From JBFHRE01 sp041746105 (GTDB lineage Bacteria; Actinomycetota; Acidimicrobiia; Spongiisociales; ZC4RG35): a DNA stretch of 64,000 nt. The stretch covers positions 1 to 64,000 of the forward strand of contig JBGTHP010000018.1 of NCBI GenBank assembly GCA_041746105.1, in the 5' to 3' direction. Positions 49,498 to 58,784 of the stretch are shown here, in pieces. The notes beneath the pieces were generated by a model. That model did not search any database. It was not told where the DNA came from and was given only the letters and a program-made list of their open reading frames with translations. The position numbers and the translations under genes were made by a program. Positions within the stretch are counted from its first letter, which is position 1. Every line of letters starts with the position of its first letter.

Positions 49498-50862
49498 GTG
49501 GTTGACGCTCGACGTAGCGACGATGAGGCATGGGATCTTTTCCAGAACTCCATCCGTTCCAAGGTCATACCCTCCACCTGGCACACATGGCTCGCCCGCC
49601 TCAAACCCGAGCTAAGACCCGAAGGGCTCACCCTGGTCGCGCCCTCCGAATTCCACCTCCATTGGATCCTCGACAAACACCGTCCGATGTTGGAGGAAGT
49701 TTTCGCCGGCGTCTACGGGCCGGAGGCCGAATTGCGGTTCGACTCTCTTGGAGACGATGTCGAGATCGCCGACGACGGTGACGCTCCCCATCACCCTGAA
49801 ACAGGGCAGCAGCAGGAGTTGCCGATGCGACCGGAACAACTTGCTCGCCTGGTCAGAAAGTATCGATTCGACAGCTTTGTCGTCGGTCAATCCAACCGGT
49901 TCGCCTGGGCGGCCTCGATGGCAGTGGCAGAACAGCCCGGCACCCAATACAACCCTCTGTTCATCTACGGCGGGGCAGGACTCGGGAAAACCCACCTCCT
50001 GAACGCGATTGGCCACCACGCCCTCCAGTTGTACCCCGATCTGGCAGTGCGGTATGTGTCATCGGAAACGTTCTTCACGGAGTTCATCGACGGGATCCGC
50101 CGAAAGCGCATGGATGATTTCAAACAGCGCTACCGGACCACCGACATCCTTCTCCTCGACGACATCCAGTTCTTTGAGGGGAAAGAACAGATGCTCGAGG
50201 AGTTCTTCCACACGTTCAACACCCTCTACGAGTCGGGAAAACAGATGGTCATCAGCTCTGACCGTCATCCCCGCCACCTCGCAAGCCTGGAGGACCGGCT
50301 TCGGAGCCGGTTCGAGTGGGGTCTGCTCACCGACATCCAGCCGCCCGACGTCGAGACCAGACTCGCCATCCTCAAGAGGAACGCGGAACTGGCGCCCCAG
50401 ATCGTGCCACCAGAGGTCCTCGACATGATCGCCTCGATCGTCTCGGACAACATCCGAGAATTGGAGGGCGCCCTGACCAGAGTCACGGCCTTTGCATCGC
50501 TCACCGACAAGGCAATCGATCTCGATCTCGCCCAGAAGGTCCTCCGCGACATCGCCCCTGGGCACGAAGCCGTCATCGACGGAAAACAGGTCTTCACCGC
50601 GGCTGCCAGATTCTTTGGGACGAGCGAAGACGAGTTGGCCGGCCCCTCCCGCCGCCAACCCCTCGTGATGAACCGCCAGGTCGCGATGTACGTGTGCAGG
50701 GAACAAACCGATCTGTCGCTACCTCGTATCGGAGAACTTTTTGGCGGCAGAGACCACACCACCGTGATACATGCGATCGAGAAGGTACGTCGGGTGATGC
50801 AGTCGGATCGCACGGTTTACGACCAGGTGGCGGAATTGACTCAAACCCTGCGGAAAGCGTGA
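49498..50862 (+). CDS. dnaA: Chromosomal replication initiator protein DnaA
   Basis: Domain I (WDLFQNSIRSKVIPSTWHTWLARLKP), a short domain II, AAA+ domain III (YRFDSFVVGQSNRFAWAASMAVAEQ, FIYGGAGLGKTHLLNAI, LLLDDIQFFEGKE, sensor RLRSRFEWGL) and domain IV (LPRIGELFGGRDHTTVIHAIEKV, which reads the DnaA box). 454 aa from the GTG at 49498, preceded by GGAGG at good spacing; the frame runs back to 49369 across the DnaA boxes and is not coding there. Confidence 0.97.
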   Translation: MVDARRSDDEAWDLFQNSIRSKVIPSTWHTWLARLKPELRPEGLTLVAPSEFHLHWILDKHRPMLEEVFAGVYGPEAELRFDSLGDDVEIADDGDAPHHPETGQQQELPMRPEQLARLVRKYRFDSFVVGQSNRFAWAASMAVAEQPGTQYNPLFIYGGAGLGKTHLLNAIGHHALQLYPDLAVRYVSSETFFTEFIDGIRRKRMDDFKQRYRTTDILLLDDIQFFEGKEQMLEEFFHTFNTLYESGKQMVISSDRHPRHLASLEDRLRSRFEWGLLTDIQPPDVETRLAILKRNAELAPQIVPPEVLDMIASIVSDNIRELEGALTRVTAFASLTDKAIDLDLAQKVLRDIAPGHEAVIDGKQVFTAAARFFGTSEDELAGPSRRQPLVMNRQVAMYVCREQTDLSLPRIGELFGGRDHTTVIHAIEKVRRVMQSDRTVYDQVAELTQTLRKA

Positions 50863-51076
50863 GGACAACTTGTGGGTGAACAGACAAGTCATCCCCAGAC
50901 TCGGGACCAGGTGTTCGGCTCCGGTGGAAAACGCCGTGAACCGTCCACAGGTCGAGTTTTGATTTCAGCCCAGGATTTCAACTCCGTGCCACAATCATCC
51001 ACAATCCACAACACCTACTACTACTGCTTCTCTTTAAATCAATAAGAAGAAGTAGAAGAAGCCGAAAGGAAGACCT
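50863..51076. other. Candidate oriC in the dnaA-dnaN gap
   Basis: 214 bp with DnaA-box-like sites (TCATCCACA at 50995-51003, CAATCCACA overlapping at 51002-51010, CCGTCCACA at 50941-50949, and an inverted TTTTCCACC-like site near 50920). These are followed by CTACTACTACTG (51015-51026) and the AT-rich TCTTTAAATCAATAAG. That order matches a basal unwinding system (box, trio repeats, AT-rich). The boxes are degenerate, so the calls rest on clustering and position. Confidence 0.7.
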
Positions 51077-52159
51077 GTGCGAATCAGAGCCGAGCGTGAC
51101 GATCTGGGGGATGTGTTCGCCCGTGCCAATCGGGCGGTAGGCACCCGCGCCGCTCTTCCGGTTCTCCAGGGCCTCATGTGCGAGGTCTCTGGTTCCAACC
51201 TCAGAGTCACCGGAACCGACCTCGAGATGACCGTTCGGACCGAGGTCCCTGTCGAAGTGATGGACGAGGGCAAAGCCGTGATTCCAGGACGACTCCTCGA
51301 ACAGGCCGTACGAAGGATGCCGAAGGGAAGCGTCACCATCGGGGTCGAAGAGACAGAGGTCGAGATCCTTGGGAAAGGGCCCAGGTTCGGGCTCAGGCCA
51401 CTCAACCTAGACGATTTTCCCGTCGTCGATTCTTCACCGGTCGGGGGCATTGAAGTCGATGGGCAACGCCTCGCCGACGCCGTGTCGCAGGTGGTGGTGG
51501 CAGCGTCGTCTGACAGCGCCCGTCCGATCATCACCGGGGTGTTGTTCGAGTCGACAGAACACGGCGTGAGGCTCGTCGCCACAGACTCGTATCGGTTGGC
51601 GGTCTGTGACCTCGAAGGGATCGGGATCGAGGGGTCAGGGTTGATTCCGGCTCGGGGTCTGAGGGAGCTTCCCAAGACCGTGGGATCTTCGAAAGTCCGC
51701 GTCGATCTGTCGGGTCGAGAGGGCGCATTCGGGTCTGACCGGGGAACGCTGCGTCTCAGAATGATCGAAGGCAGTTTCCCCAAATACCGCTCGTTGTTGC
51801 CGGAGTCTTATCCAAACCAGGTGCTGGTCTCGAAAGAAGGCTTGTTAGAGGCCCTGGGGCGGGTGTCCTTGGTGGCAGAGGATCACATCCCGGTCCGCCT
51901 GCGAATCAGCCAGGGCGGAGTCGAGATTGCCGTGAGCCGCCAGGATGTCGGGGGAGAGACAGAACATCTTCCCGGCGAATACAAGGGTGAATCAGAAGAG
52001 GTGTCGATAGCATTCAATCCACGGTATCTCGCCGAGGGTGTGGCCGTGATCAATTCAGACACCGTCCGGATCCAAGCCATCGATGGGCTCAAGCCAAGCG
52101 TGATCGATTCGCTGGACGATCCAGCATTCCTCTATTTGCTGATGCCGGTCCGCGTCTGA
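51077..52159 (+). CDS. dnaN: DNA polymerase III beta subunit (sliding clamp)
   Basis: Ring-shaped clamp: three repeated clamp domains in 360 aa, with ARANRAVGTRAALPVLQGL at the start, VAASSDSARPIITGVLFE, ATDSYRLAVCDLEG, and IEGSFPKYRSLLPESYPNQ; ends YLLMPVRV. GTG start with AAAGGAAG upstream. It abuts recF. Confidence 0.97.
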   Translation: MRIRAERDDLGDVFARANRAVGTRAALPVLQGLMCEVSGSNLRVTGTDLEMTVRTEVPVEVMDEGKAVIPGRLLEQAVRRMPKGSVTIGVEETEVEILGKGPRFGLRPLNLDDFPVVDSSPVGGIEVDGQRLADAVSQVVVAASSDSARPIITGVLFESTEHGVRLVATDSYRLAVCDLEGIGIEGSGLIPARGLRELPKTVGSSKVRVDLSGREGAFGSDRGTLRLRMIEGSFPKYRSLLPESYPNQVLVSKEGLLEALGRVSLVAEDHIPVRLRISQGGVEIAVSRQDVGGETEHLPGEYKGESEEVSIAFNPRYLAEGVAVINSDTVRIQAIDGLKPSVIDSLDDPAFLYLLMPVRV

Positions 52160-53254
52160 ATGCGCCTGAACTGGGTCGCCCTGACCGGGTTTCGATCCCA
52201 TGCATCACTCGAATGGAGCCCCGACCCTGAGATCAATCTGATCGTCGGGCGCAACGGAGCAGGCAAAACCGGTCTCCTCGAAGCGGTCGGTTACCTGGCT
52301 TCGATGCACTCCTTCCGTGGCGCTCCCGAAGAGGCACTGGTCGGGTTCGACGCCGAGAGCGCCATCGCCCGCGGTGAAGTGGAATCCGACGCCTCGACCA
52401 CGCTGATCGAGGTCGAGATCCGGCGGCGGGGGGGTCGAAAAGCTTTCGTCAACCGTACTCGGCTGGCACGTGTCACCGACCTCCTCGGACATGTCAGGGT
52501 CGTTGCCTTCCTTCCTGACGACCTGGATCTGATCAAGGGGGGACCGAGCAGTCGCAGGGGACTTCTCGACGATCTGGCGGTTCAATTGTGGCCGGCCAGC
52601 CATCTCGATCAGGCGGAGTTCGACAGAGCATTGAGACAGCGGAATGCGTTTCTCAAACAGGGTGGACAGGATGAAATGACGCTCGGTGTTTGGGATGAGA
52701 GATTGGCGTTGGCGGGAGGAAAGGTCATGTCGAGGCGGGCCAGGGCCGCCTCGCTGTTGGCACCCGAGTTCGCCGGTGCGTATCAGGCGGTCGCCGGCGC
52801 CGGCGTCGGACTCGAGGTTGCGTATCGGTCGGGTTGGGGGGGTGAGCTCGACGCCACCGTGCCGGCGCCCGAGTTCGCTGTGCGCCTTCGCGAGTCATTG
52901 ATTCGCGGGCGTAAGGCCGATCTCGAGAGACGAATCACACTGGTCGGGCCGCACCGCGACGAGCCGTCCGTTCTGTTGGAGTCACACGACCTCCGCTACC
53001 ACGGGAGTCAGGGCGAACAACGAACGGCCGCTCTGGCGATCAGACTTGCGAGCAGGGTGGTCATCGAAGAACAGGTCGGAGCGCCACCATTGCTGTTGTT
53101 GGACGACGTATTCTCCGAGTTGGACCCCATTCGCTCAGAGGCACTCGCCAAAATGTTGCCCGCCCACGGACAGAGTTTCATTTCGACCGCCGACAGGGCG
53201 GACGTTCCCCTCGAGGGGAAGGTCTGGCTGATGGAAGCCGGAGCGATCACATGA
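52160..53254 (+). CDS. recF: DNA replication and repair protein RecF
   Basis: SMC-like ATPase loading RecA at gaps: LTGFRSHASLEWSPDPEINLIVGRNGAGKTGLLEAVG (Walker A), HGSQGEQRTAALAIRLAS (signature), LLLLDDVFSELD (Walker B). 364 aa. Starts immediately after the dnaN stop and overlaps the DUF721 gene by 4 nt. Confidence 0.96.
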   Translation: MRLNWVALTGFRSHASLEWSPDPEINLIVGRNGAGKTGLLEAVGYLASMHSFRGAPEEALVGFDAESAIARGEVESDASTTLIEVEIRRRGGRKAFVNRTRLARVTDLLGHVRVVAFLPDDLDLIKGGPSSRRGLLDDLAVQLWPASHLDQAEFDRALRQRNAFLKQGGQDEMTLGVWDERLALAGGKVMSRRARAASLLAPEFAGAYQAVAGAGVGLEVAYRSGWGGELDATVPAPEFAVRLRESLIRGRKADLERRITLVGPHRDEPSVLLESHDLRYHGSQGEQRTAALAIRLASRVVIEEQVGAPPLLLLDDVFSELDPIRSEALAKMLPAHGQSFISTADRADVPLEGKVWLMEAGAIT

Positions 53255-53565
53255 ACCGGAGTCAGCCGGCAGGTTTGGGCGAGATCCTGGACAAGGTCCT
53301 GCGCTCGATGGGTCTGGGCGATCTTCAGGTTTGGCACCGTATCGAGACCGAGTGGCAGGACCTGGCAGGTGAGCCGTGGCGGACGCATTCGAAACCCATG
53401 GCCTTGACCGGGTCGACACTGGTCGTCGAGGCGACGTCACAAGCGGCTGTTTCGCTTTTGAGATACGGGATCGCAGGTCTCATCCAGAGACTGGATCAGG
53501 GCCTCGGAACTGGCCGAATCAAGGACGTTCGAGTCCGCCCGCCCGGCCGTCAGGTCCGAGACTGA
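53251..53565 (+). CDS. DUF721 (DciA-like) protein
   Basis: A 104-aa DUF721 protein: LGEILDKVLRSMGLGDLQVWHRIETEWQDLAGEPWRTHSKPMAL, STLVVEATSQAAVSLLRYG. DciA members load the DnaB helicase in many bacteria lacking DnaC. Position between recF and gyrB is the standard actinobacterial one. Confidence 0.9.
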   Translation: MNRSQPAGLGEILDKVLRSMGLGDLQVWHRIETEWQDLAGEPWRTHSKPMALTGSTLVVEATSQAAVSLLRYGIAGLIQRLDQGLGTGRIKDVRVRPPGRQVRD

Positions 53566-53667
53566 GCTGGAGAGGGTGAAACTGCTGACGGAGCGGGAGG
53601 AAGCCAATTGGGCTCGGTGGTCAGAGGCGGTTCGGAAGGGGGCTGATTCTTCCGGGATTGGCTTGGT

Positions 53668-54054
53668 GTGTTCTTCGAGGGTGAATCTGCTCGCGGCCCT
53701 TCACATGAGGCCCCTCCATCCAGCGGTTACGCATCCGTATGGGCGCTTTGGCTCAGTGTGATGCCGTACGGATTGTGGAGTGATCGCATCGCCGTCCCGA
53801 GCATGGACGAGTACCGCGAGTGGCTGGCACTACTGGAGAGCACCTTTAGGGAGGCACTTGACAGGTTCGGCGCCAGGCTTCGACCGGGTGTTCTGTTGAG
53901 CGATGTCGCCGTGGCGAGCGCTGCCCTCATCGAGGGACACTGGCTCAATCAATGCCTTGTGGGGAGTCATCCGCTGGATGACGACACACCTATCGTCGAA
54001 GCGCCGGTGCGGTCAGGACGGTTGTTGTGGAGGGGAGCCATCGAAGGAGATTGA
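53668..54054 (+). pseudogene. Probable TetR C-terminal domain fragment
   Basis: From about 53760 the frame reads like a TetR ligand-binding domain (DEYREWLALLESTFREALDRFGARLR, VAVASAALIEGHWLNQCLVG) with helical periodicity and GC-rich third positions. No helix-turn-helix precedes it. The upstream part (53576-53761) makes sense only in another frame (VNLLAALHMRP). It looks like the remains of a regulator that lost its DNA-binding half. It could also be a short intact gene of unknown type. Confidence 0.4.
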
Positions 54055-54361
54055 GGGGCGAACGGTGGGCGCCGTGGGCTCAGAGCGCCTGTCTCGGGGC
54101 TGTCGGAGTTCTGCAGGTTCGCCTGCCTTGCCACTCAGGGATGAACCCGACCACCGAGCTTTTGTGAGAGCGCCAAAACGGCTAGAATTACACCTAGCGG
54201 ATTTTGTCCCATCCCCCCGATAGTTTCTTCTTGTGGCGCGGCCGACGTGGCCAAGAGGACACGGATTTGGATCGACCCCGTGGCGCCTCTCGGGCCCCGC
54301 GCCGGTGCGGCGTTTTGGTGGGAATGGCCCAGGATCGGCGACGAAAACGGCAAGGAGAGAT
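54055..54361 (+). promoter_or_regulatory. gyrB upstream region with promoter candidate
   Basis: 307 bp without a credible gene. A TAGAAT -10 (54184-54189) has TTTTGT or TTGTGA 15-17 bp upstream, giving a leader of about 165 nt before gyrB. Supercoiling control of gyrB would be expected but cannot be seen from sequence. Confidence 0.45.
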
Positions 54362-56275
54362 GTGGCTTCCAGCTCAACAGGCGCATACGGCGCATCGCAG
54401 ATCACCGTCCTCAAGGACCTCGAACCGGTACGCAAACGCCCCGGTATGTATATCGGCTCCACCGGGCCCCGAGGTCTTCATCACCTGATCTGGGAGGTTG
54501 TGGACAACGCGGTCGACGAGGCCATGGCGGGTTATTGCACAAAGATTGCGGTAACCCTGCTTGCCGACGGCGGAGTACGCGTCGTCGACGACGGGCGCGG
54601 GATCCCTGTCGACCGCCACGCCGAGACCAAGGAATCGGCACTGACGACGGTGTTGACAAAGCTTCATGCCGGCGGCAAGTTCGAGACCGGTGCCTACCAG
54701 GTGTCTGGAGGATTGCATGGCGTCGGGGTTTCGGTCGTCAACGCCCTCTCCTCACGGCTCGACGCCGAGGTGCGCCGTGACGGGTTCGTCTGGTCCCAAT
54801 CCTTTTCCCGGGGCCATGAGCTGGGCAAAGTCGAAAAAGGCCGGCCCTGGAAGAAGGACACCGGCACCACCGTCTCGTTTTGGGCCGACGACACAATCTT
54901 CACCGAGACCACCACGTACGACTACGACACGGTCTCGTCTCGTCTGCGGGAGATGGGCTTTCTCAACCGTGGAGTCGAGATCACGTTCACCGATGAACGG
55001 CAAGAGCCGGCGCAGCAAGAGGTTTTTCTCTATAAAGGCGGTCTCGTCGATTTCATCAGGCATCTGAACACCAACCGCGAGCCGTTGCACAGTCACATCG
55101 TGGAACTCACCGACGTTTCGGAAGAAGCCGAAATGGAGATCGCACTGCAATGGACGACTTCCTACACCGAATCGATCCTGAGTTTCGCAAACAACATCAA
55201 CACCCATGAGGGTGGTACCCACGAAGAGGGGTTCCGCAAAGCCTTGACCAATGCAGTCAACTCTTTTGCGAGGACTAAGGGACTGCTCAAGGACAAGGAC
55301 GTGAATCTCACCGGTGAGGACATCCGCGAGGGCCTGACCGCGGTGATCTCGGTGAAGGTCCGCCAGCCTCAGTTCGAAGGTCAGACCAAGACCAAACTCG
55401 GCAACAGTGAGATCCGTTCATACGTTGAACGGACCCTCAACCAGAAGCTCCCGGAGTGGCTTGAACGTTATTCGACCGAGGCGCGCCGGATCGTCGAGAA
55501 GTCTGTCGTCGCCGCCAGGGCGCGCGAGGCGGCACGCAAGGCGAGAGAGTTGACACGACGCAAATCCGGCCTCGAGTCGGGTGGACTTCCCGACAAGCTG
55601 GCCGACTGCTCCTCCCGAGAAGCCCATCTGTGTGAGCTTTTCATCGTGGAGGGAAACTCGGCTGCCGGTCCTGCCAAAGAAGGCCGGGACTCGGAACACC
55701 AGGCCGTTCTACCGATCCGCGGCAAGATCCTCAACGTCGAGAAGTCACGGCTTGCCAAGGCCCTCCAGAACGCCGAGGTCCAGGACATCATCACCGCCAT
55801 GGGCACCGGGATCGGAGAAGAGTTCGACATCGAAAAAGCCAGGTATCACAAGATCGTGCTCCTGGCCGACGCCGACGTCGACGGTGCTCATATTCGAACC
55901 CTGCTTCTGACTCTTTTGTTTCGCCATCTGCGCGGTCTGGTCGAAGCCGGTTACGTATATATCGCCCAGCCTCCGTTGTATCGGGTCAAGGACGGCTCGA
56001 AGGTCGTCTATCTGAAGGACGACGCGGCATTGGCGGCGTTCCGCGAGAAGAAGCCGAAGGTCAAACCAAGCCGATTCAAGGGTTTGGGCGAGATGAACGC
56101 CAACGAGTTGTGGGACACAACCATGAACCCGGAGACCAGGACGTTGCTCCGGATCGATCTCGACGACGCAGGGCGGGCCGAGGAAGTGTTCTCGACCTTG
56201 ATGGGCGACGACGTCTCGATGCGTAAGGCCTTCATTCAGAAGAACGCCAACGACGTTCGTTTCTTGGACATTTGA
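54362..56275 (+). CDS. gyrB: DNA gyrase subunit B
   Basis: GHKL ATPase (VRKRPGMYIGSTGPRGLHHLIWEVVDNAVDEA, VVDDGRGIPVDRHAETKE, YQVSGGLHGVGVSVVNALS), transducer, and TOPRIM (CELFIVEGNSAAGPAKEGRD, ILNVEKSRLAKAL, LLADADVDGAHIRTLLLTLLF). The usual EGDSAGGSA is EGNSAAGPA here. 637 aa from the GTG at 54362, which has AAGGAG upstream; the longer frame to 54233 is unsupported. Confidence 0.96.
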   Translation: MASSSTGAYGASQITVLKDLEPVRKRPGMYIGSTGPRGLHHLIWEVVDNAVDEAMAGYCTKIAVTLLADGGVRVVDDGRGIPVDRHAETKESALTTVLTKLHAGGKFETGAYQVSGGLHGVGVSVVNALSSRLDAEVRRDGFVWSQSFSRGHELGKVEKGRPWKKDTGTTVSFWADDTIFTETTTYDYDTVSSRLREMGFLNRGVEITFTDERQEPAQQEVFLYKGGLVDFIRHLNTNREPLHSHIVELTDVSEEAEMEIALQWTTSYTESILSFANNINTHEGGTHEEGFRKALTNAVNSFARTKGLLKDKDVNLTGEDIREGLTAVISVKVRQPQFEGQTKTKLGNSEIRSYVERTLNQKLPEWLERYSTEARRIVEKSVVAARAREAARKARELTRRKSGLESGGLPDKLADCSSREAHLCELFIVEGNSAAGPAKEGRDSEHQAVLPIRGKILNVEKSRLAKALQNAEVQDIITAMGTGIGEEFDIEKARYHKIVLLADADVDGAHIRTLLLTLLFRHLRGLVEAGYVYIAQPPLYRVKDGSKVVYLKDDAALAAFREKKPKVKPSRFKGLGEMNANELWDTTMNPETRTLLRIDLDDAGRAEEVFSTLMGDDVSMRKAFIQKNANDVRFLDI

Positions 56276-56288
56276 GCGGGGAGAACAG

Positions 56289-58727
56289 ATGAGCGACGAG
56301 ACCACAGGCTTCGAAGAGGTCTACCAGCCCGAGATAGACATCAATACCGAGATGGAGCAGTCTTTCATCGACTACGCCATGTCGGTCATCGTCTCGAGGG
56401 CCCTGCCCGATGTTCGTGACGGCTTGAAGCCGGTTCAGCGGCGGATCATCTGGTCGATGTCCGAAAACAACATCGGTCCGACCACACCTCACCGCAAGTG
56501 CGCCAAGGTGGTCGGAGACGTGATGGGTAACTACCACCCTCATGGCGACCAGGCCATCTACGACGCCCTGGTGCGACTCGGACAACATTTTTCGATGAGG
56601 CATCTGCTGATAGATCCTCAGGGAAACTTCGGAACGATTGACGATCCACCGGCGGCTCCCCGGTACACGGAGTGCCGGCTGTCGCACCTGTCGATGCGCC
56701 TGCTAGAGGGAATCGACGAGAACACGGTCGACTTCGAAGAAAACTACTCGGGCGAATACATGCAGCCGAGCGTCCTTCCAGCCCGTTTCCCCAACTTGTT
56801 GGTGAACGGAAGCCAGGGCATCGCAGTCGGAATGGCGACCAACATCCCGCCTCATAACCTCGGGGAGGTTGTATCCGCCTGTCTCCACATGCTCGACAAC
56901 CCCGATTCGGATTCCGAAGAGCTGATGAATTTCGTAAAAGGGCCCGACTTTCCGACCGGCGGATACCTGGTGGGGACGACCGGGATCAAGGAGGCGCTGG
57001 CCTCCGGTAGGGGCTCGGTCAAGATCCGAGCGGTGGCCGATGTTCAGGAGTTGAAGAAGGGCCGTACCGGGATCGTCGTCACCGAACTGCCCTATCAAGT
57101 CTCGATCGAGCGGGTGATGAACAAGATCAAGACGCTCGTCGACGACCGCAAAATGACCGGCATCTCCGACATTCGCAATGAGTCGTCGTCGCGGGTCGGC
57201 ACCAGGTTGGTGATCGAGTTGAAGCGGGACGCCGTGCCGCAAGTGGTTCTGAACCAGTTGTTCAAGAACACGCCGCTTCAGGACAGTTTTGGTTACAACG
57301 TGGTCGCCCTGGTCGACGGGGTGCCACGGACGCTCAACCTCGCCGACATGGTGGGTTATTACCTCGACCACCAGATGGAGGTCATAGAGCGGAGGACCCA
57401 GGACCGGCTTTCCAAGGCCGAGGCCAGGGCCCACATCTTGGAAGGGTTGATGATCGCGGTCGACAACCTCGACGAGGTGATCGAGATCATCCGGGGCTCC
57501 GATGACACGGCCTCGGCGCGGGCGGCGCTGATCGAGCGGTTCGCCCTCACCGAGATCCAGTCGAACGCGATCCTCGAGATGCGGTTGCGCCAGCTCACGG
57601 CACTGTCGATCAACGAGCTGCGGGACGAGCTGGGCCGTCTGCGAGAGCTGATCGCCGAATTGAAAGCGATCCTGGCGAACCCGTCGCTCCGGCGCGAGAT
57701 CATCCGAGAAGAGCTGGTTGAGGTCAGAGAGAAGTTCGGCGAGCCGCGCCGGAGCCAGTTGATCCCCGACGAGGGCGATCTATCACTCGAGGACCTTATC
57801 GCCGACGAGGAAGTGATCGTCACGGTCTCTCAGACCGGATACCTCAAGTCGGTTGTCGCCAATACCTACAAGACGCAAGCCCGAGGCGGCCGCGGGGTGA
57901 AGGCGGCCGAGCTCAACGAGGACGACGTGGTGGTCCACATGGTCCATACGACCGCCCACGCCTATCTGCTGTTCTTCACGAACACCGGGCGAGTCCACCG
58001 GGTCAAGGCGCACCAGATTCCGCGCCAGGCGCGAACGTCCAAGGGCGTTCTCGCCCAAGGAGTGCTTCCGCTGGAACCAGAGGAACGGATTCAGGCGGTG
58101 ATCGACACCAGGGACTACGAAACCAACCGCTACCTGGTCATGGTCACGAAGAAGGGCCAGGCCAAAAAGACAGAACTGAAGGAGTATGACTCCCGAAATC
58201 AGACGTTGATCGCCATCAATCTCAACGATGGCGACGAGCTGGTGGCGGTCAGGACGACCAACGGGAACAACGACATGTTGCTGTTCACAAGCAACGGGCT
58301 CGGTATCCGTTTCTCAGAAGAGGACCTGCGCCCGATGGGCCGTGCCACCCAGGGTGTCAGGGGGATCAAGCTGCGAGAGGGCGACGCCGTGGTGGCCGCC
58401 GCGTCGAGTAGCGACGGCGAGGAAGTTCTGATCCTCAGCTCACGTGGCTATGGGAAACGGACGCTTATGGACCAATTCCCCAGGCAGAACCGGGGCGGGA
58501 TCGGGGTCAAGGCAATGAAGTTGACCAAAGCGCGTGGTTCGCTGATCGGCGTCAGGGCCGTCGCCAAGGACATGGAGGTCTTCTTGATTTCTTCGAGCGG
58601 AATCGGCATCCGCACCAAGGTCTCGCCAATTTCGCGTCAGCAGCGCGACGCCACGGGCGTCAAAGTGATGGACGTCGGCTCTGGCGAGCTCGCAGCCTTC
58701 GCGCTGGTCTTGGGCGAGGACGAGTAG
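56289..58727 (+). CDS. gyrA: DNA gyrase subunit A
   Basis: Breakage-reunion subunit: RALPDVRDGLKPVQRRIIWS, quinolone region HPHGDQAIYDALVRLGQHFSMR, catalytic Tyr in APRYTECRLS, then the C-terminal DNA-wrapping pinwheel with a GyrA box variant QARGGRGVK (about residue 537) confirming gyrase rather than topo IV. 812 aa. Starts 13 nt after gyrB with GGGGAGAACAG upstream. Confidence 0.97.
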   Translation: MSDETTGFEEVYQPEIDINTEMEQSFIDYAMSVIVSRALPDVRDGLKPVQRRIIWSMSENNIGPTTPHRKCAKVVGDVMGNYHPHGDQAIYDALVRLGQHFSMRHLLIDPQGNFGTIDDPPAAPRYTECRLSHLSMRLLEGIDENTVDFEENYSGEYMQPSVLPARFPNLLVNGSQGIAVGMATNIPPHNLGEVVSACLHMLDNPDSDSEELMNFVKGPDFPTGGYLVGTTGIKEALASGRGSVKIRAVADVQELKKGRTGIVVTELPYQVSIERVMNKIKTLVDDRKMTGISDIRNESSSRVGTRLVIELKRDAVPQVVLNQLFKNTPLQDSFGYNVVALVDGVPRTLNLADMVGYYLDHQMEVIERRTQDRLSKAEARAHILEGLMIAVDNLDEVIEIIRGSDDTASARAALIERFALTEIQSNAILEMRLRQLTALSINELRDELGRLRELIAELKAILANPSLRREIIREELVEVREKFGEPRRSQLIPDEGDLSLEDLIADEEVIVTVSQTGYLKSVVANTYKTQARGGRGVKAAELNEDDVVVHMVHTTAHAYLLFFTNTGRVHRVKAHQIPRQARTSKGVLAQGVLPLEPEERIQAVIDTRDYETNRYLVMVTKKGQAKKTELKEYDSRNQTLIAINLNDGDELVAVRTTNGNNDMLLFTSNGLGIRFSEEDLRPMGRATQGVRGIKLREGDAVVAAASSSDGEEVLILSSRGYGKRTLMDQFPRQNRGGIGVKAMKLTKARGSLIGVRAVAKDMEVFLISSSGIGIRTKVSPISRQQRDATGVKVMDVGSGELAAFALVLGEDE

Positions 58728-58730
58728 GCG

Positions 58731-58752
58731 CCGGGTTCAAGGAAGAACCCGG
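58731..58752 (+). terminator. Stem-loop after gyrA
   Basis: CCGGGTTC and GAACCCGG, 8 perfect pairs around AAGGAA, starting 4 nt after the gyrA stop. No T tract follows, so termination may be partial; the DUF3566 gene follows closely. Confidence 0.5.
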
Positions 58753-58784
58753 TCCACCGGTACACTGGTCAAGGAGGAGGTCGC

